A stretch of DNA of 64,000 bases, taken from the NCBI RefSeq assembly GCF_019504385.1, contig NZ_CP080590.1:848001-912000 (forward strand), read 5' to 3'. The translations under genes and the position numbers were made by a program. The notes beneath the pieces were generated by a model. That model was not told the DNA's origin. It saw nothing but the letters and a program-made list of their open reading frames with translations, and made no database searches. This DNA is from Devosia salina. Lineage in GTDB: Bacteria > Pseudomonadota > Alphaproteobacteria > Rhizobiales > Devosiaceae. Shown here in pieces: positions 51,688-60,709 of the stretch; the first letter of the stretch is position 1, and the number at the start of each line of letters is the position of its first letter.

Positions 51688-52464
51688 TCAATCCAGCACT
51701 GCCTTCAAAAACTCTCTTGTCCGCTCTTCGCTCGGGTCGGTGAACAGCTCTTCGGGTGCGCCTTCCTCGCGGATCTTGCCGCGGTCGAAAAAGCACACGC
51801 GGTCCGAGATTTCGCGCGCGAAGCGCATTTCGTGGGTCACCAGCAGCATGGTGAGGTCGTGCTCTTCGGCCAGCTTGCCGATGACGTTGAGCACTTCGCC
51901 GACCAGTTCGGGGTCGAGCGCCGAGGTCGGCTCGTCAAAGAGCAGGATATTGGGGCGCATGGCGAGCGCCCGGGCAATGCCGACGCGCTGTTGCTGCCCG
52001 CCCGAAAGCTGGTGCGGATATTTGTGCGCCTGATCGGCCAGGCCCACCAGCTCGAGCAATTCCTCGCCGCGCTGCTTGGCCTCCTTTTTCGAGAGCCCCA
52101 GCACCTTGATGGGCGCCTCGGTGATGTTGCGCAACACCGTCATGTGCGGAAACAGGTTGAACTGCTGGAACACCATGCCCAGTTGTGTCCGCATCTTGCG
52201 CAGATGCGCCTCGCTGGCGGGCTTGAGGCTGCCATCGGCCGCCTTTTCGTGCCACAGCGGCTCGCCGCCCACGGTGACCACGCCACCTTCGATGCCCTCG
52301 AGCGTCATCAGGATGCGCAGCACGGTGGATTTGCCCGAGCCCGAGGGGCCGATGATCGAGACCTTCTCGCCCTTCTTGACCTCGAAATCGAGCTTGTTGA
52401 GCACCGTCAGGTCGCCGAAACGCTTCACCACCTGGTCGAACTTGATGATCGGATCGTCGGTCAT
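51688..52464 (-). CDS. ehuA: Ectoine/hydroxyectoine ABC transporter, ATP-binding protein
   Basis: 258 residues, amino-acid-type ABC ATPase. Walker A GPSGSGKST (about 39-47), signature LSGGQQQRVGIARALAM, Walker B ILLFDEPTSALD and the H of VTHEM. It starts inside the stop of ehuD (ATGA at 52461-52464). In Sinorhizobium ehuABCD imports ectoine and hydroxyectoine; the same gene set directly behind ectABCD supports the assignment, but a general polar amino acid transporter would look alike. A slight insertion (EKAADGSLKPASEAH) after the Walker A domain is seen in EhuA. Confidence 0.82.
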   Translation of the reverse strand: MTDDPIIKFDQVVKRFGDLTVLNKLDFEVKKGEKVSIIGPSGSGKSTVLRILMTLEGIEGGVVTVGGEPLWHEKAADGSLKPASEAHLRKMRTQLGMVFQQFNLFPHMTVLRNITEAPIKVLGLSKKEAKQRGEELLELVGLADQAHKYPHQLSGGQQQRVGIARALAMRPNILLFDEPTSALDPELVGEVLNVIGKLAEEHDLTMLLVTHEMRFAREISDRVCFFDRGKIREEGAPEELFTDPSEERTREFLKAVLD

Positions 52465-53153
52465 TTCAAGGGAATCCCCTGTTTGGGCAGCCAGTTGTCG
52501 AGCAGGCGCACGCCGCTCGAGGCCACCAAGGTCATGATGAGATAGAGCGCGCCGACCATGGAGAGCGGCACGAGATAATCGAAGGTCCGGTCGCCCACGA
52601 TCTTGGCGACGTTGAGCATTTCGAGCACCGTCACCACCGAGAGCACCGGCACGTCCTTCATGATCGAGACGAGGTAATTGCCCATGGCCGGCACGATGCG
52701 CGGAATGGCCTGCGGCACCACCACATGGGTGAAGGTGTGGGTCGGCGAGAAACTGAGCGCCCGCGCCGCCTCGCGCTGGTCGGTGCCAACGGCCTCGAGC
52801 CCGGCACGATAGACCTCGGACGTATAGGCGCTGTACTGGATGCCAAGGGCCAGGGCCCCGGTCATGAACGCGGGCAGGACGATGCCGTATTCGGGCAGCA
52901 CGTAATAAAGGAAGAACAACTGCACCAGGAGCGGCGTGTCGCGGATGAATTCGGTCACCACCCGCGCCGGCCAGGCGATCAGGCGCGACGGCGCGGCCTT
53001 GAGCACCGCCAGCACCAGTCCCAAAACCAGCGCAACGAGGAAGCCGACCACGGTCGCCTGGATGGTCACCAGCATGCCTGTGAGCAGGATCGGCAGGATG
53101 GAAACGGCGAAGGCGAGGGGACTGGAAAGGTCCCATTCATATCCGAATAGCAT
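52461..53153 (-). CDS. ehuD: Ectoine/hydroxyectoine ABC transporter, permease
   Basis: 230 residues, HEAT-type amino acid permease with about five membrane helices. The conserved EAARALSFSPTHTFTHVVVPQAIPRIVPAMGN segment couples to the ATPase. It lies four bases after ehuC and overlaps ehuA. Assigned by the operon and by similarity to the neighbouring permease; it forms a heterodimer with EhuC in the inner membrane. Confidence 0.82.
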   Translation of the reverse strand: MLFGYEWDLSSPLAFAVSILPILLTGMLVTIQATVVGFLVALVLGLVLAVLKAAPSRLIAWPARVVTEFIRDTPLLVQLFFLYYVLPEYGIVLPAFMTGALALGIQYSAYTSEVYRAGLEAVGTDQREAARALSFSPTHTFTHVVVPQAIPRIVPAMGNYLVSIMKDVPVLSVVTVLEMLNVAKIVGDRTFDYLVPLSMVGALYLIMTLVASSGVRLLDNWLPKQGIPLK

Positions 53154-53157
53154 GGGT

Positions 53158-53829
53158 CTAGCTCCTCGCCGTGCGCCAGCGGCTTACATAGCTTTCCAGC
53201 CCGCGCATGATGACGGTCAGCACCAGCGCCATGCCGAAATAGGTGAGCAGCAGCATGGAATAGATGGTGGTGCTGTCCTGGGTGAAATTGCGGATCTGCT
53301 CGGCCCGGAAGGTGAGGTCGCCCAGGCTGATCAGCGACACGAGCGCCGTGTCCTTGAGGTTCTGCACCGCCAGATTGCCGAAGGACGGCATCATTTCCGG
53401 GATCGCCTGGGGAATGGTGACATTCCATAGCGTCTGGCGGGGCGTGAAATTGAGGGCGCGTGCGGCTTCGTGCTGGTCCGTGTGGACTGACTGGATGGCC
53501 CCTCGCACCACTTCGGCTCCATAGGCGCCGATATTGAGCCCGAGCGCCAGCACGCCTGCCACCACGGGCGGGAGCCTGAGATCGATGCCCATGGCCATGC
53601 CCGCCAGCGGCAGCGCGAAATAGAGCCAGAACAGCTGCACCAGCAGGGACGTTCCGCGAAACACCTCGATATAGGCGACCGAAACACCCTTGATGGCCCA
53701 GTTGGTAGACAGCTTGCCGATGCCGAAAATGAAGGCCAGCGCGGCCCCCAGAATCGTCGAATAGACCGTGAGCTGAACGGTCACCCAGGCGCCCTGCAGC
53801 AGGGGCGGGAAATATTCGGTCCAATGCAT
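53158..53829 (-). CDS. ehuC: Ectoine/hydroxyectoine ABC transporter, permease
   Basis: 223 residues with five membrane helices. The ATPase-coupling loop reads DQHEAARALNFTPRQTLWNVTIPQAIPEMMPSFGN. It starts 82 bases after ehuB, and a GC-rich hairpin in that gap (53865-53888) may protect the ehuB message, which is usually needed in excess. The ehuC/ehuD labels are by position and could be exchanged. Confidence 0.82.
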   Translation of the reverse strand: MHWTEYFPPLLQGAWVTVQLTVYSTILGAALAFIFGIGKLSTNWAIKGVSVAYIEVFRGTSLLVQLFWLYFALPLAGMAMGIDLRLPPVVAGVLALGLNIGAYGAEVVRGAIQSVHTDQHEAARALNFTPRQTLWNVTIPQAIPEMMPSFGNLAVQNLKDTALVSLISLGDLTFRAEQIRNFTQDSTTIYSMLLLTYFGMALVLTVIMRGLESYVSRWRTARS

Positions 53830-53864
53830 GTGTCAGTTTCCGTCCAAAGGTTGAAACGCGCCGA

Positions 53865-53888
53865 GGGCGGGCGCCGGAGCACCCGCCC
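53865..53888 (-). other. GC-rich hairpin after ehuB
   Basis: Stem GGGCGGG (53865-53871) with CCCGCCC (53882-53888), ten-base loop, no T run. In binding-protein operons such hairpins between the binding protein gene and the permeases often slow 3' decay and raise binding protein level; that function is inferred here. Confidence 0.55.
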
Positions 53889-53911
53889 AGAAATGCGCTC
53901 GATGGCCCAGA

Positions 53912-54778
53912 TTACTCGGCCGCACAGAGCTCTTCGGTGGTCTTGTGACCGGAGCCATCGACGTCGGCCTGGGTAAAGCCGTAGCCCATGAGCGTCTCGG
54001 ACCATTCCGGGGTGGCCTTGAACTCGGCCAGGGCCTCGTTCACGGCGTCGCGCAGTTCTTCGTTGCCCGAGGCAAAGGTGAACCCGCCCCAGCTGCGCAC
54101 TTCCTCGCCATCGATCACCGGGTCGGTGAATTCGCCGGCCACTTCCACGCCGTCATTCTGCCCGGCAAGGCCGCTGGCGGTGAGGCTGGTGGCGGCATAG
54201 GCGTCCGCCCGGCCGGTCGACACGGTCGAAATGGCGTCGGCATTAGCCGCGATGGTCACGAGATTGGCTTCGTCAACGCCCAGCTTCTGCATCATTTCGA
54301 GCTGGTCGGCGCCCGCCATGATGGCCACCTTGAGATCCGGATTTTCGGCGAAGTCCGAATAGGCATGGATGTCCTTGGGGTTACCGGCGGCAACCAGAAG
54401 GCCTTCGCCATAGGACGAGTTGGGCTCGGAAAAGAGCACCTGCTGGCACCGATCGGGCAGGATCGCCATTTCGGCGGCAACCATGTCGAAACGGTCGGCC
54501 TGCAGGCCTGGGATCAGGGACGAGAAATTGGTGGTCACCCACTCGATGTTCTCGACGCCCAGCTTTTCCATGATGGCCTTGGCCACGTCCGGGCCGGCGC
54601 CCATGGCCTCGCCATTGGGGTCGACATAGCCATACGGGATCTCGTTGGCGACCGCGATGCGGATCGAGCCGCTATCCTGGATTTCCTGCAGCGTCGCGGC
54701 GCTGACAGCGGTGGAGGCTAGAGCCGAAGCGGCGATGGCAGACAGCGCCATGACTGCGGTTTTTCCGAATTTGGTCAT
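53912..54778 (-). CDS. ehuB: Ectoine/hydroxyectoine-binding periplasmic protein
   Basis: 288 residues. Signal peptide cleaved near residue 28 (AVSAATLQEI), then a family-3 solute-binding fold: GSIRIAVANEIPYGYVDPNGEAMGAGPDV and a C-terminal half with the EELRDAVNEALAEFKATPEWSETLMGYGF ending. EhuB binds ectoine and hydroxyectoine in the periplasm; closely placed aromatic residues and NEIPYGY suit this. It follows ask by 72 bases, across a hairpin. First gene of ehuBCDA. Confidence 0.86.
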   Translation of the reverse strand: MTKFGKTAVMALSAIAASALASTAVSAATLQEIQDSGSIRIAVANEIPYGYVDPNGEAMGAGPDVAKAIMEKLGVENIEWVTTNFSSLIPGLQADRFDMVAAEMAILPDRCQQVLFSEPNSSYGEGLLVAAGNPKDIHAYSDFAENPDLKVAIMAGADQLEMMQKLGVDEANLVTIAANADAISTVSTGRADAYAATSLTASGLAGQNDGVEVAGEFTDPVIDGEEVRSWGGFTFASGNEELRDAVNEALAEFKATPEWSETLMGYGFTQADVDGSGHKTTEELCAAE

Positions 54779-54815
54779 GTGTGTTCTCCTGTTTCTTCTT
54801 CTTCGGGCGGTTCAA

Positions 54816-54844
54816 GCCGGCTGCTGCCCATCCCTGCAGCCGGC
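54816..54844 (-). other. Hairpin between ask and ehuB
   Basis: Perfect 8-bp stem GCCGGCTG (54816-54823) with CAGCCGGC (54837-54844), 13-base loop, no T run on the reverse strand. It separates the biosynthetic and uptake parts of the operon and could set their relative expression. Confidence 0.5.
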
Positions 54845-54850
54845 CATGGA

Positions 54851-56308
54851 TCAGGCTGCCGCGTGCAATTTTTGTTGCGGCGCGACGTCCCAGTCTTCGA
54901 TCAGGCCCTTGTGCAGGGCCGCGATGGTGGCTTCGAACTGGTCGGGCTCGACGATGACCTGCAGGTCCACCTTGCGCAGCAGGTCGTGCACGCCGAGCGG
55001 CTCGATGCCGGCCTCCGAGAGGGCGCGCATGGCTTGGGTCAGCACCCGGGCAGCACCCAGATTGCGGCCAATGGCCGAGACCAGCGCAATCTTGCGCAGG
55101 GAGATATCGGCACTGGGGAAGGCGGCCGACAGGTCCGCCTCGACCCGCTTGATCGCCTTCATCGAACCCTTGAGGTAGTGGGTGATGGTATTGGCATTGG
55201 AGGTCTTGGCGATGATCCAGACCTTGTGGCGCTTGAGCGCTTCGAGGATTTCGGCGTCATAGCCTTTCACGCCGACCATGTCCTGGTCGTAGAATTCGAA
55301 GGCATAGACCTGCCTGAGCCCGGTCACGATCTCCACCTGTGGCGCCTGCGCATCAAGGTCCGACCGAATGACGGTTCCGGGGTGTTCCGGTTCGAAGGCA
55401 TTCTTGACCCGGAGCGGTATGCCCGCTTGGCGCAGACTCTTGGCGGCCCGCGGGTGAATGGCTTCCATCCCCATGTTCGAGAGCTGGTCGGCCACGTCGT
55501 AATTGGTCTCGCCAATGACACGCACAGTCTCGGGCGACACCAGCCGCGGATCGGCGCTCGAGAGGTGGAACTCCTTGTGGATGATCGCTTCGCGCGCTCC
55601 TGTAACCACGGTCAGGCGCGATAGTGTCACCTCCGAATAGCCCCTGTCATAGGTGCCCATCAGCGCTTCGCTGCACTGCGCGTAGCCGGTCACGATTGGT
55701 AGCTCAGAGGCCAGGTTCACATCGGCAAGAGCCCGCGCTATGGCTTCGTCGAGAGTGTATTGGCCCTCGTCGCGCCACCCGGTGAGGTCGATCATCCGGG
55801 CGCGGACGCCGTTGAGATTGAGCAGCAGGGCGGTGTTGAACGCCGAATGCGCTTCGCCCAGCGAGGCCAGCATTTCGCGCACTGTAAGAAGGTGCTGCCC
55901 GAGCTGGAAATGGCCGAATGAGCAGAGCCGCTGCAGGTCGATCAGGCAGGAGCGCACCCCTTCGATCCGCTCGCGCGCGAACCGGTTGGCCGACTGGCGC
56001 GCGCCCTCGTCGGCGAAGATGCGCGCATTGTGGGCGAACATCTTGTCGGCCACGGTGCTGAGCGCATCGCCCCAGCCCCAGCCGCTCTCGGCGCTTGCGA
56101 ACAGTGCATAGACGCCGGGCTTGCCGGATTTCTTGTGCTCGAGCAGCTCGTCGGTCATGCCGGCATAGGCCGAAACCACGAAGATGCGGTAGTAGAGATC
56201 GGCTCCCTTGCGGTCGCCGATCAGCACTGTGTCGAGCAGTTCTTCCGTGCGGGACATGGACGTGCCGCCGATCTTTTCGACGGTATGGCGCGGGCTTTCG
56301 ATAGTCAT
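54851..56308 (-). CDS. ask_ect: Ectoine-cluster aspartate kinase
   Basis: 485 residues from ATG 56308 with GGAG five bases upstream. Starts VEKIGGTSMS and has YDRGYSEVTLSRLTVVTGAREAIIHKEFHLSSADP, the kinase active site; the two ACT-type regulatory segments are near the C-terminus. The dedicated Ask_Ect enzymes make aspartyl phosphate for ectoine and escape lysine/threonine feedback. It lies 70 bases after ectD. A second general aspartate kinase presumably exists elsewhere. Confidence 0.91.
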   Translation of the reverse strand: MTIESPRHTVEKIGGTSMSRTEELLDTVLIGDRKGADLYYRIFVVSAYAGMTDELLEHKKSGKPGVYALFASAESGWGWGDALSTVADKMFAHNARIFADEGARQSANRFARERIEGVRSCLIDLQRLCSFGHFQLGQHLLTVREMLASLGEAHSAFNTALLLNLNGVRARMIDLTGWRDEGQYTLDEAIARALADVNLASELPIVTGYAQCSEALMGTYDRGYSEVTLSRLTVVTGAREAIIHKEFHLSSADPRLVSPETVRVIGETNYDVADQLSNMGMEAIHPRAAKSLRQAGIPLRVKNAFEPEHPGTVIRSDLDAQAPQVEIVTGLRQVYAFEFYDQDMVGVKGYDAEILEALKRHKVWIIAKTSNANTITHYLKGSMKAIKRVEADLSAAFPSADISLRKIALVSAIGRNLGAARVLTQAMRALSEAGIEPLGVHDLLRKVDLQVIVEPDQFEATIAALHKGLIEDWDVAPQQKLHAAA

Positions 56309-56378
56309 GAAGTCTCCAGCCGCTCCCCGGTCGGGGAGCGGAGCCATGAAATTGAGGGGTGGCGGGTCGGCATCGGCC

Positions 56379-57308
56379 TCAGCCGATCTTGCCGGCCTCG
56401 ATGGCGAGCGGCGCCTTGGGGTTGCGCGAGCTGAGGAAAGCTGGACGCGGGTTCTTCGCGGCGAAAGGCGCCACCACCCGGTTGGACCAGGCATTGTAGA
56501 CGAAGAAGGCGTTCGAGCGCGGGAAGGGCGTGATATTGCCGTTCGAGCCATGCATGGTGTTGCAGTCAAACAGCACCACGGTGCCAGCCTTGCCAGCGGC
56601 GTATTCGATGCCGTGTTCCTTGGCCATCTTGGTCAGGGCGTCATGCGAGGGCACGCCGATTTCCTGCTTCTTGAGCGAGGTCTTGTGGTTGTCCTCGGGC
56701 GTCTCGCCGGCACAGGCGACGAAATTCTTGTGCGTGCCCGGCATCAGCATCAGCGGACCATTGAGCGCGTCATTGTCCGTCAGGAGGATCGAGGCCGAAA
56801 TGGCGCGCATGCGCGGCATGCCGTCCTCGGCGTGCCAGGTCTCGAAATCGGAGTGCCAGTAGAACTCCTTGCCGGTGAAGCCCGGCTTGTAGTTGAGGCG
56901 CGACTGATGGAGATAGACATCGTCATCGAGCAGGAAGCTGACGGCGCCGGCAATGCGGCGGTCGCTGGCGAGGCGCGCGAAGAGGGCATTCTCCTCGTCG
57001 AGGCGGAACACAGTGCGCACCTCGTCCGAACCGGGCTCGGTGATCACGTTGTCCTCGGCGATTCCGGCTTCGCCCGAACGCATATGGGCGGACTCCTTCT
57101 GCAGCGCGGCGACCTCTGCCGGCGAGAACACGTCCTTGAGGATCAGGAAGCCGTTCTTCTCAAAACTTTCGGTCTGCGCGCGCGTCAGCGGCGCTTCGGG
57201 GGTCCACTTGCCCCAGACCACGGGGTCCTTGCGCTCCTGCCACTTTTCCGCGGGCAGGCGCGTGGGGTAGTCGTCGTGATTGGCGGTGTCGAAAGCTGAC
57301 TGGGTCAT
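56379..57308 (-). CDS. ectD: Ectoine 5-hydroxylase
   Basis: 309 residues from ATG 57308 (the frame runs on to 57428 but overlaps ectC). Fe(II)/2-oxoglutarate dioxygenase: FYWHSDFETWHAEDGMPRMRA holds the H-x-D iron ligands and DCNTMHGSNGN the last histidine. It turns ectoine into 5-hydroxyectoine using O2 and 2-oxoglutarate. Length and motifs fit EctD well. It follows ectC by 38 bases. Confidence 0.93.
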   Translation of the reverse strand: MTQSAFDTANHDDYPTRLPAEKWQERKDPVVWGKWTPEAPLTRAQTESFEKNGFLILKDVFSPAEVAALQKESAHMRSGEAGIAEDNVITEPGSDEVRTVFRLDEENALFARLASDRRIAGAVSFLLDDDVYLHQSRLNYKPGFTGKEFYWHSDFETWHAEDGMPRMRAISASILLTDNDALNGPLMLMPGTHKNFVACAGETPEDNHKTSLKKQEIGVPSHDALTKMAKEHGIEYAAGKAGTVVLFDCNTMHGSNGNITPFPRSNAFFVYNAWSNRVVAPFAAKNPRPAFLSSRNPKAPLAIEAGKIG

Positions 57309-57346
57309 GAATCTCGCCTTTCGGTTCGTGTGTTGGGGAGAGACGC

Positions 57347-57739
57347 TCAGGCGTCTTCGGAAATCGGGGCGTAGGAGCCGTCCTCGCGGTGCACTTCCTG
57401 GCCGGTCACCGGCGGATTGAAGCAGCACGCCATCACCATCTCGCTCTTGGCGGAGAGGCGATGCTTGTCATTGAGGTTGAGCGCATACATCACGCCCGGC
57501 CGGATCTGGTGCACCTTGCCGGTGTCCAGCTCCTCGATCGAGCCCTCACCCGAGATGCAGTAGACGCTCTCGAAGTGATGCTTGTAGTGGAACACGTGGC
57601 TGGTGCCCGCATGGATGCGGGTGATGTGGAATGAGAAGCCCATCTCGTCGCCGGCCAGCAGCAGGCGGGTGCTGTCCCAGCCATTGGAATGGACGAGACG
57701 GTCGCCCATGCGGGCGGATTCGAGGTCGCGTACGATCAT
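57347..57739 (-). CDS. ectC: Ectoine synthase
   Basis: 130 residues, cupin. It starts MIVRDLE and has WDSTRLLLAGDEMGFSFHIT and HYKHHFESVYCISGEGSIEE, the conserved EctC metal-binding pattern with E, Y and H. It closes N-gamma-acetyl-diaminobutyrate to ectoine. Between ectB (12 bases upstream) and ectD. ATG 57739 has a clear ribosome site. Confidence 0.94.
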   Translation of the reverse strand: MIVRDLESARMGDRLVHSNGWDSTRLLLAGDEMGFSFHITRIHAGTSHVFHYKHHFESVYCISGEGSIEELDTGKVHQIRPGVMYALNLNDKHRLSAKSEMVMACCFNPPVTGQEVHREDGSYAPISEDA

Positions 57740-57751
57740 TGCTGAATGTCC

Positions 57752-59041
57752 TTATTCGGCCGCCGCACGGCGCGAGCCCAGGATCGCGTCAAAGGCGCTT
57801 TCCATGATGTCGATGCCTGCAGTCAGCTGGTCGAGGGAAATGGTGAGCGGGCACAAGACCTTGACCACTTCGTCAAAGCTGCCCGAAGTTTCGATGATGA
57901 GGCCCTTGGCAAAGCAGGCCTTGCAGATGGCAGCGGCGTTTTCGCCCGAACCGGCGTCGATCCCCACCATCATGCCGCGGCCCTTGACCGAAAGCCCGTG
58001 CTCCTCGGCAATGGCGCCCAGGCGCTCGCCGAGATAGCGGGCCTTTTCATTGACCTCGGTGATGAAGCGGTCGTCGCTCCAGAATTTCTCCAGCGCCGCG
58101 GTGGCGGTCACGAAGGCATGGTTGTTGCCGCGGAAGGTGCCGTTATGCTCGGCCGGCTTCCAGATGTCATGCTCGGGCCTGATCAGGGCTACCGCCAGCG
58201 GCAGGCCCATGCCGGAGAGCGACTTCGCCATGGTGACGATGTCGGGCGACAGGCCCATGCCGTCGAAGGAGAAGAAGCCGCCGGTGCGGCCGCAACCGGC
58301 CTGAATATCGTCGATGATGAACAGGGCCCCGTGCTTCTTGGCAATCGCCTGGATCTGGCGCAGCCATTCCGGCGACGCGGCGTTGAGCCCGCCTTCGCCC
58401 TGCACGGTCTCGACGATGATCGCTGCCGGGGCGTCGATGCCGCTCGAGGGGTCGGAAAGCTGCCGATCGAGCAGGTCCGCCGTATTGATGTCGGGGCCGT
58501 GATAGCCGTCATAGGCGGCCCGCGTGACACCGGAGAGCGGGGTCGCCGCGCCGCCGCGATGCTTGCCATTGCCGGTGGCCGCCAGGGCGCCGAGCGTCAC
58601 GCCATGGAAGCCATTGGTGAAGGAGATGATGTTGGTGCGGCCTGTCACCTTGCGGGCCAGCTTCATCGCCGCCTCCACCGCATTGGCGCCGGTCGGGCCG
58701 GTAAACTGCACATGGTGGTTCATGCCGCGCGGGCGCAGGATCAACCGCTCGAACGCCGACAGGAATTGCTCCTTGGCATCGGTGAACATGTCCAGGCCAT
58801 GCGCAATGCCGTCATTGCCGAGATATTCGATGAGTGCGGCCTTCAGGTCCGGGTCGTTGTGCCCGTAATTGAGGGTCGAGCAGCCCGCCAGGAAGTCCGT
58901 ATAGGCCTTGCCGTCGGTGCCATAGATGGTGGCGCCCAGCGCCCGGTCGAACATCTTGGGAAAACTGCGTGAATAGGAGCGCACGCGGCTTTCGACGCGC
59001 TCGAAGGTGGTCATGGGCGTGATCGTTGCAGTCGTGGCCAT
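57752..59041 (-). CDS. ectB: Diaminobutyrate--2-oxoglutarate transaminase
   Basis: 429 residues, class III PLP aminotransferase. FLAGCSTLNYGHNDPDLK and FIIDDIQAGCGRTG are typical of EctB, with the PLP lysine in TMAKSLSG. It converts aspartate semialdehyde to 2,4-diaminobutyrate, the first step of ectoine synthesis. It lies 54 bases after ectA. Complete and family-length. Confidence 0.94.
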   Translation of the reverse strand: MATTATITPMTTFERVESRVRSYSRSFPKMFDRALGATIYGTDGKAYTDFLAGCSTLNYGHNDPDLKAALIEYLGNDGIAHGLDMFTDAKEQFLSAFERLILRPRGMNHHVQFTGPTGANAVEAAMKLARKVTGRTNIISFTNGFHGVTLGALAATGNGKHRGGAATPLSGVTRAAYDGYHGPDINTADLLDRQLSDPSSGIDAPAAIIVETVQGEGGLNAASPEWLRQIQAIAKKHGALFIIDDIQAGCGRTGGFFSFDGMGLSPDIVTMAKSLSGMGLPLAVALIRPEHDIWKPAEHNGTFRGNNHAFVTATAALEKFWSDDRFITEVNEKARYLGERLGAIAEEHGLSVKGRGMMVGIDAGSGENAAAICKACFAKGLIIETSGSFDEVVKVLCPLTISLDQLTAGIDIMESAFDAILGSRRAAAE

Positions 59042-59095
59042 AAGGAACGTCTCCTGGACGTGGATAGTCGAAACAAAGGGCGATAAGGCGGGCGG

Positions 59096-59671
59096 TCAGG
59101 CGCTCGTGAGCGCCACGACCTTTTCCGGGCTGAACGGACCGATGCTGACGGCGTATTCGCTGTCGTGCCGGTCCTCGAAATGGGCGTGCCGGTCGAACAT
59201 CTCGACCTGGTGCATCTGGGCATCGAGCTTCCGGGCGATACCCCCGAAGAGGCCCCAGCTCGGCTCGTTGTCATGGGTGATGGTGCATTGCAGCGTCGTC
59301 ACCGATCGGCAGGCCGGGCGCGCCAGCACATCTCCGATCAGTCGCCGCCCCAGCCCTTGGCCGCGCGCCGCCTCGCTGACGCAGACCTGCCAGACGAAAT
59401 AGGTGTCGGGCTGGTCGGGTGGGATATAGCCCGAAAGCCAGCCGGCAACCTTGCCGTCCTGCTCCGCAATTGCGCAGGTCGAGGCAAAATGCGTTGTCTG
59501 CAGCAGGTTGCAGTAGAGCGAATTGTCATCGAGTGCGTCGGTGGCCCCGATGAGCGACCAGACCTTTGCACCATCGGTGCTGCGCGGCGTCCGGATGGTC
59601 GCCGCAGGGCCTCTTGCGGACTGCCGGTGCAGGGCGCTGGCGTCGAATAGCGCTGAGTTGCCGTAAATCAT
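59096..59671 (-). CDS. ectA: Diaminobutyrate acetyltransferase
   Basis: 191 residues, GNAT fold. SLIGATDALDDNSLYCNLLQTTHFASTCAIAEQDGKVAG and FVWQVCVSEAARGQGLGRRL are EctA hallmarks (DLNSxYxYLLxxxHF-type), the second being the acetyl-CoA loop. It acetylates 2,4-diaminobutyrate on the gamma nitrogen. First gene of ectABCD-ask-ehuBCDA; the divergent ectR and the shared control region lie upstream. Confidence 0.94.
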   Translation of the reverse strand: MIYGNSALFDASALHRQSARGPAATIRTPRSTDGAKVWSLIGATDALDDNSLYCNLLQTTHFASTCAIAEQDGKVAGWLSGYIPPDQPDTYFVWQVCVSEAARGQGLGRRLIGDVLARPACRSVTTLQCTITHDNEPSWGLFGGIARKLDAQMHQVEMFDRHAHFEDRHDSEYAVSIGPFSPEKVVALTSA

Positions 59672-59682
59672 GATCCAGAAAC

Positions 59683-59700
59683 TTAGTCAGTAAGAACTAA
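59683..59700. promoter_or_regulatory. Inverted repeat, candidate EctR operator at ectA
   Basis: TTAGT-N8-ACTAA (59683-59700), 12 bases before the ectA start. The half-site TTAG is shared with the repeat at ectR, and the position would block ectA transcription or translation when bound. The binding of EctR is inferred. Confidence 0.5.
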
Positions 59701-59856
59701 ATTGCAACCCCAAATTTTCGCCAAGGTTCCCCGATCATGTGCAGCATTATCCAAATTTTCCGCCATAGAGGCCGGATTTTGGGCGATTGCGTTCTCCTTG
59801 TACGCCGAAAATATTCCCTGTGGACGGCGCGATTGGCCTTGGGCTTGGAAAAGAAG

Positions 59857-59870
59857 TTAGTGTTTGCTAA
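59857..59870. promoter_or_regulatory. Inverted repeat, candidate EctR operator at ectR
   Basis: TTAG-TGTTTG-CTAA (59857-59870), seven bases before the ectR start. With the repeat at 59683 it suggests joint repression of ectA and autoregulation. Confidence 0.5.
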
Positions 59871-59876
59871 AGAAAT

Positions 59877-60449
59877 ATGGCACCCCGGAAAGCTTGGGAT
59901 TTTCCTTTCAACAAAGGTAAGATTGCCGCAGACGACTCCCGGAGACCGCCATTGGAAGATCGGACCAAGCTGGCCCTGACCGCCATGCGCAAGATTCTGC
60001 GCGCGACCGAGGCGAATTCAAAGAAGCTGATGCAGGAAACGGGCCTCACGCCCTCCCAGCTCATCTTTTTGCAGATCCTGGACAGTGAGCAGGAGACGAC
60101 CGCCGGCCACGTTGCCAGCCGCATGGGCATCACCCAGGCGACCACCACGGCGCTGCTGCAAAAGCTCGAAAATGCCGGCATGATCCAGCGCCGGCGCGGC
60201 GAGAAGGACCGCCGGCAGGTCTGGCTGTCACTCACCGAAATGGGCCGCAAGGTCCTGGCTATCGCGCCCGACGGGGTGCATGCCCAGTTTCACCAGCAAT
60301 TCTCTGCCCTCAAGGATTGGGAACAGATCATGCTGGTCACTGCGCTCGAGCGCGTCGCGGACATGCTTGACAGTGGGCACCTCGACGCAGCGGCCGTGAT
60401 CGACCACGTCGCCGAACTGGCCGCCGACGTGCCCTCGCGGGACGAATAG
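59877..60449 (+). CDS. ectR: MarR-family regulator of ectoine genes (EctR-like)
   Basis: 190 residues. The winged-helix part runs TPSQLIFLQILDSEQETTAGHVASRMGITQATTTALLQKLENAGMIQRRRGEKDRRQVWLSLTEMGRKVL; the DRR..LSLT wing is typical of MarR. Divergent from ectA by 205 bases. In methanotrophs EctR represses ect genes; the same layout and the two inverted repeats suggest the same here. It could respond to a different signal. Confidence 0.86.
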   Translation: MAPRKAWDFPFNKGKIAADDSRRPPLEDRTKLALTAMRKILRATEANSKKLMQETGLTPSQLIFLQILDSEQETTAGHVASRMGITQATTTALLQKLENAGMIQRRRGEKDRRQVWLSLTEMGRKVLAIAPDGVHAQFHQQFSALKDWEQIMLVTALERVADMLDSGHLDAAAVIDHVAELAADVPSRDE

Positions 60450-60709
60450 AAGCACTGATCTCAGGCCCGGCGCCTGACAATTCGGATCTTGACGCGCGGG
60501 GCGGACCGGCGACGTGCCAATTGCCGCGCAACCGAAACGGCTCCGCGGGGTTATGGATATACGGGGGCGTCGAGGGACATCATGCATTTGTTCAATCTGG
60601 ATGGCGACAGCCCGGGTCGGCGCGAGAGTGTCGAGGCCGTTTGCGCTCGCCTATCCTCCGGTCATGGCCGCGGAGCCGCACGGTCCGCGGCGTTCCGCCC
60701 GAAAGGCGT

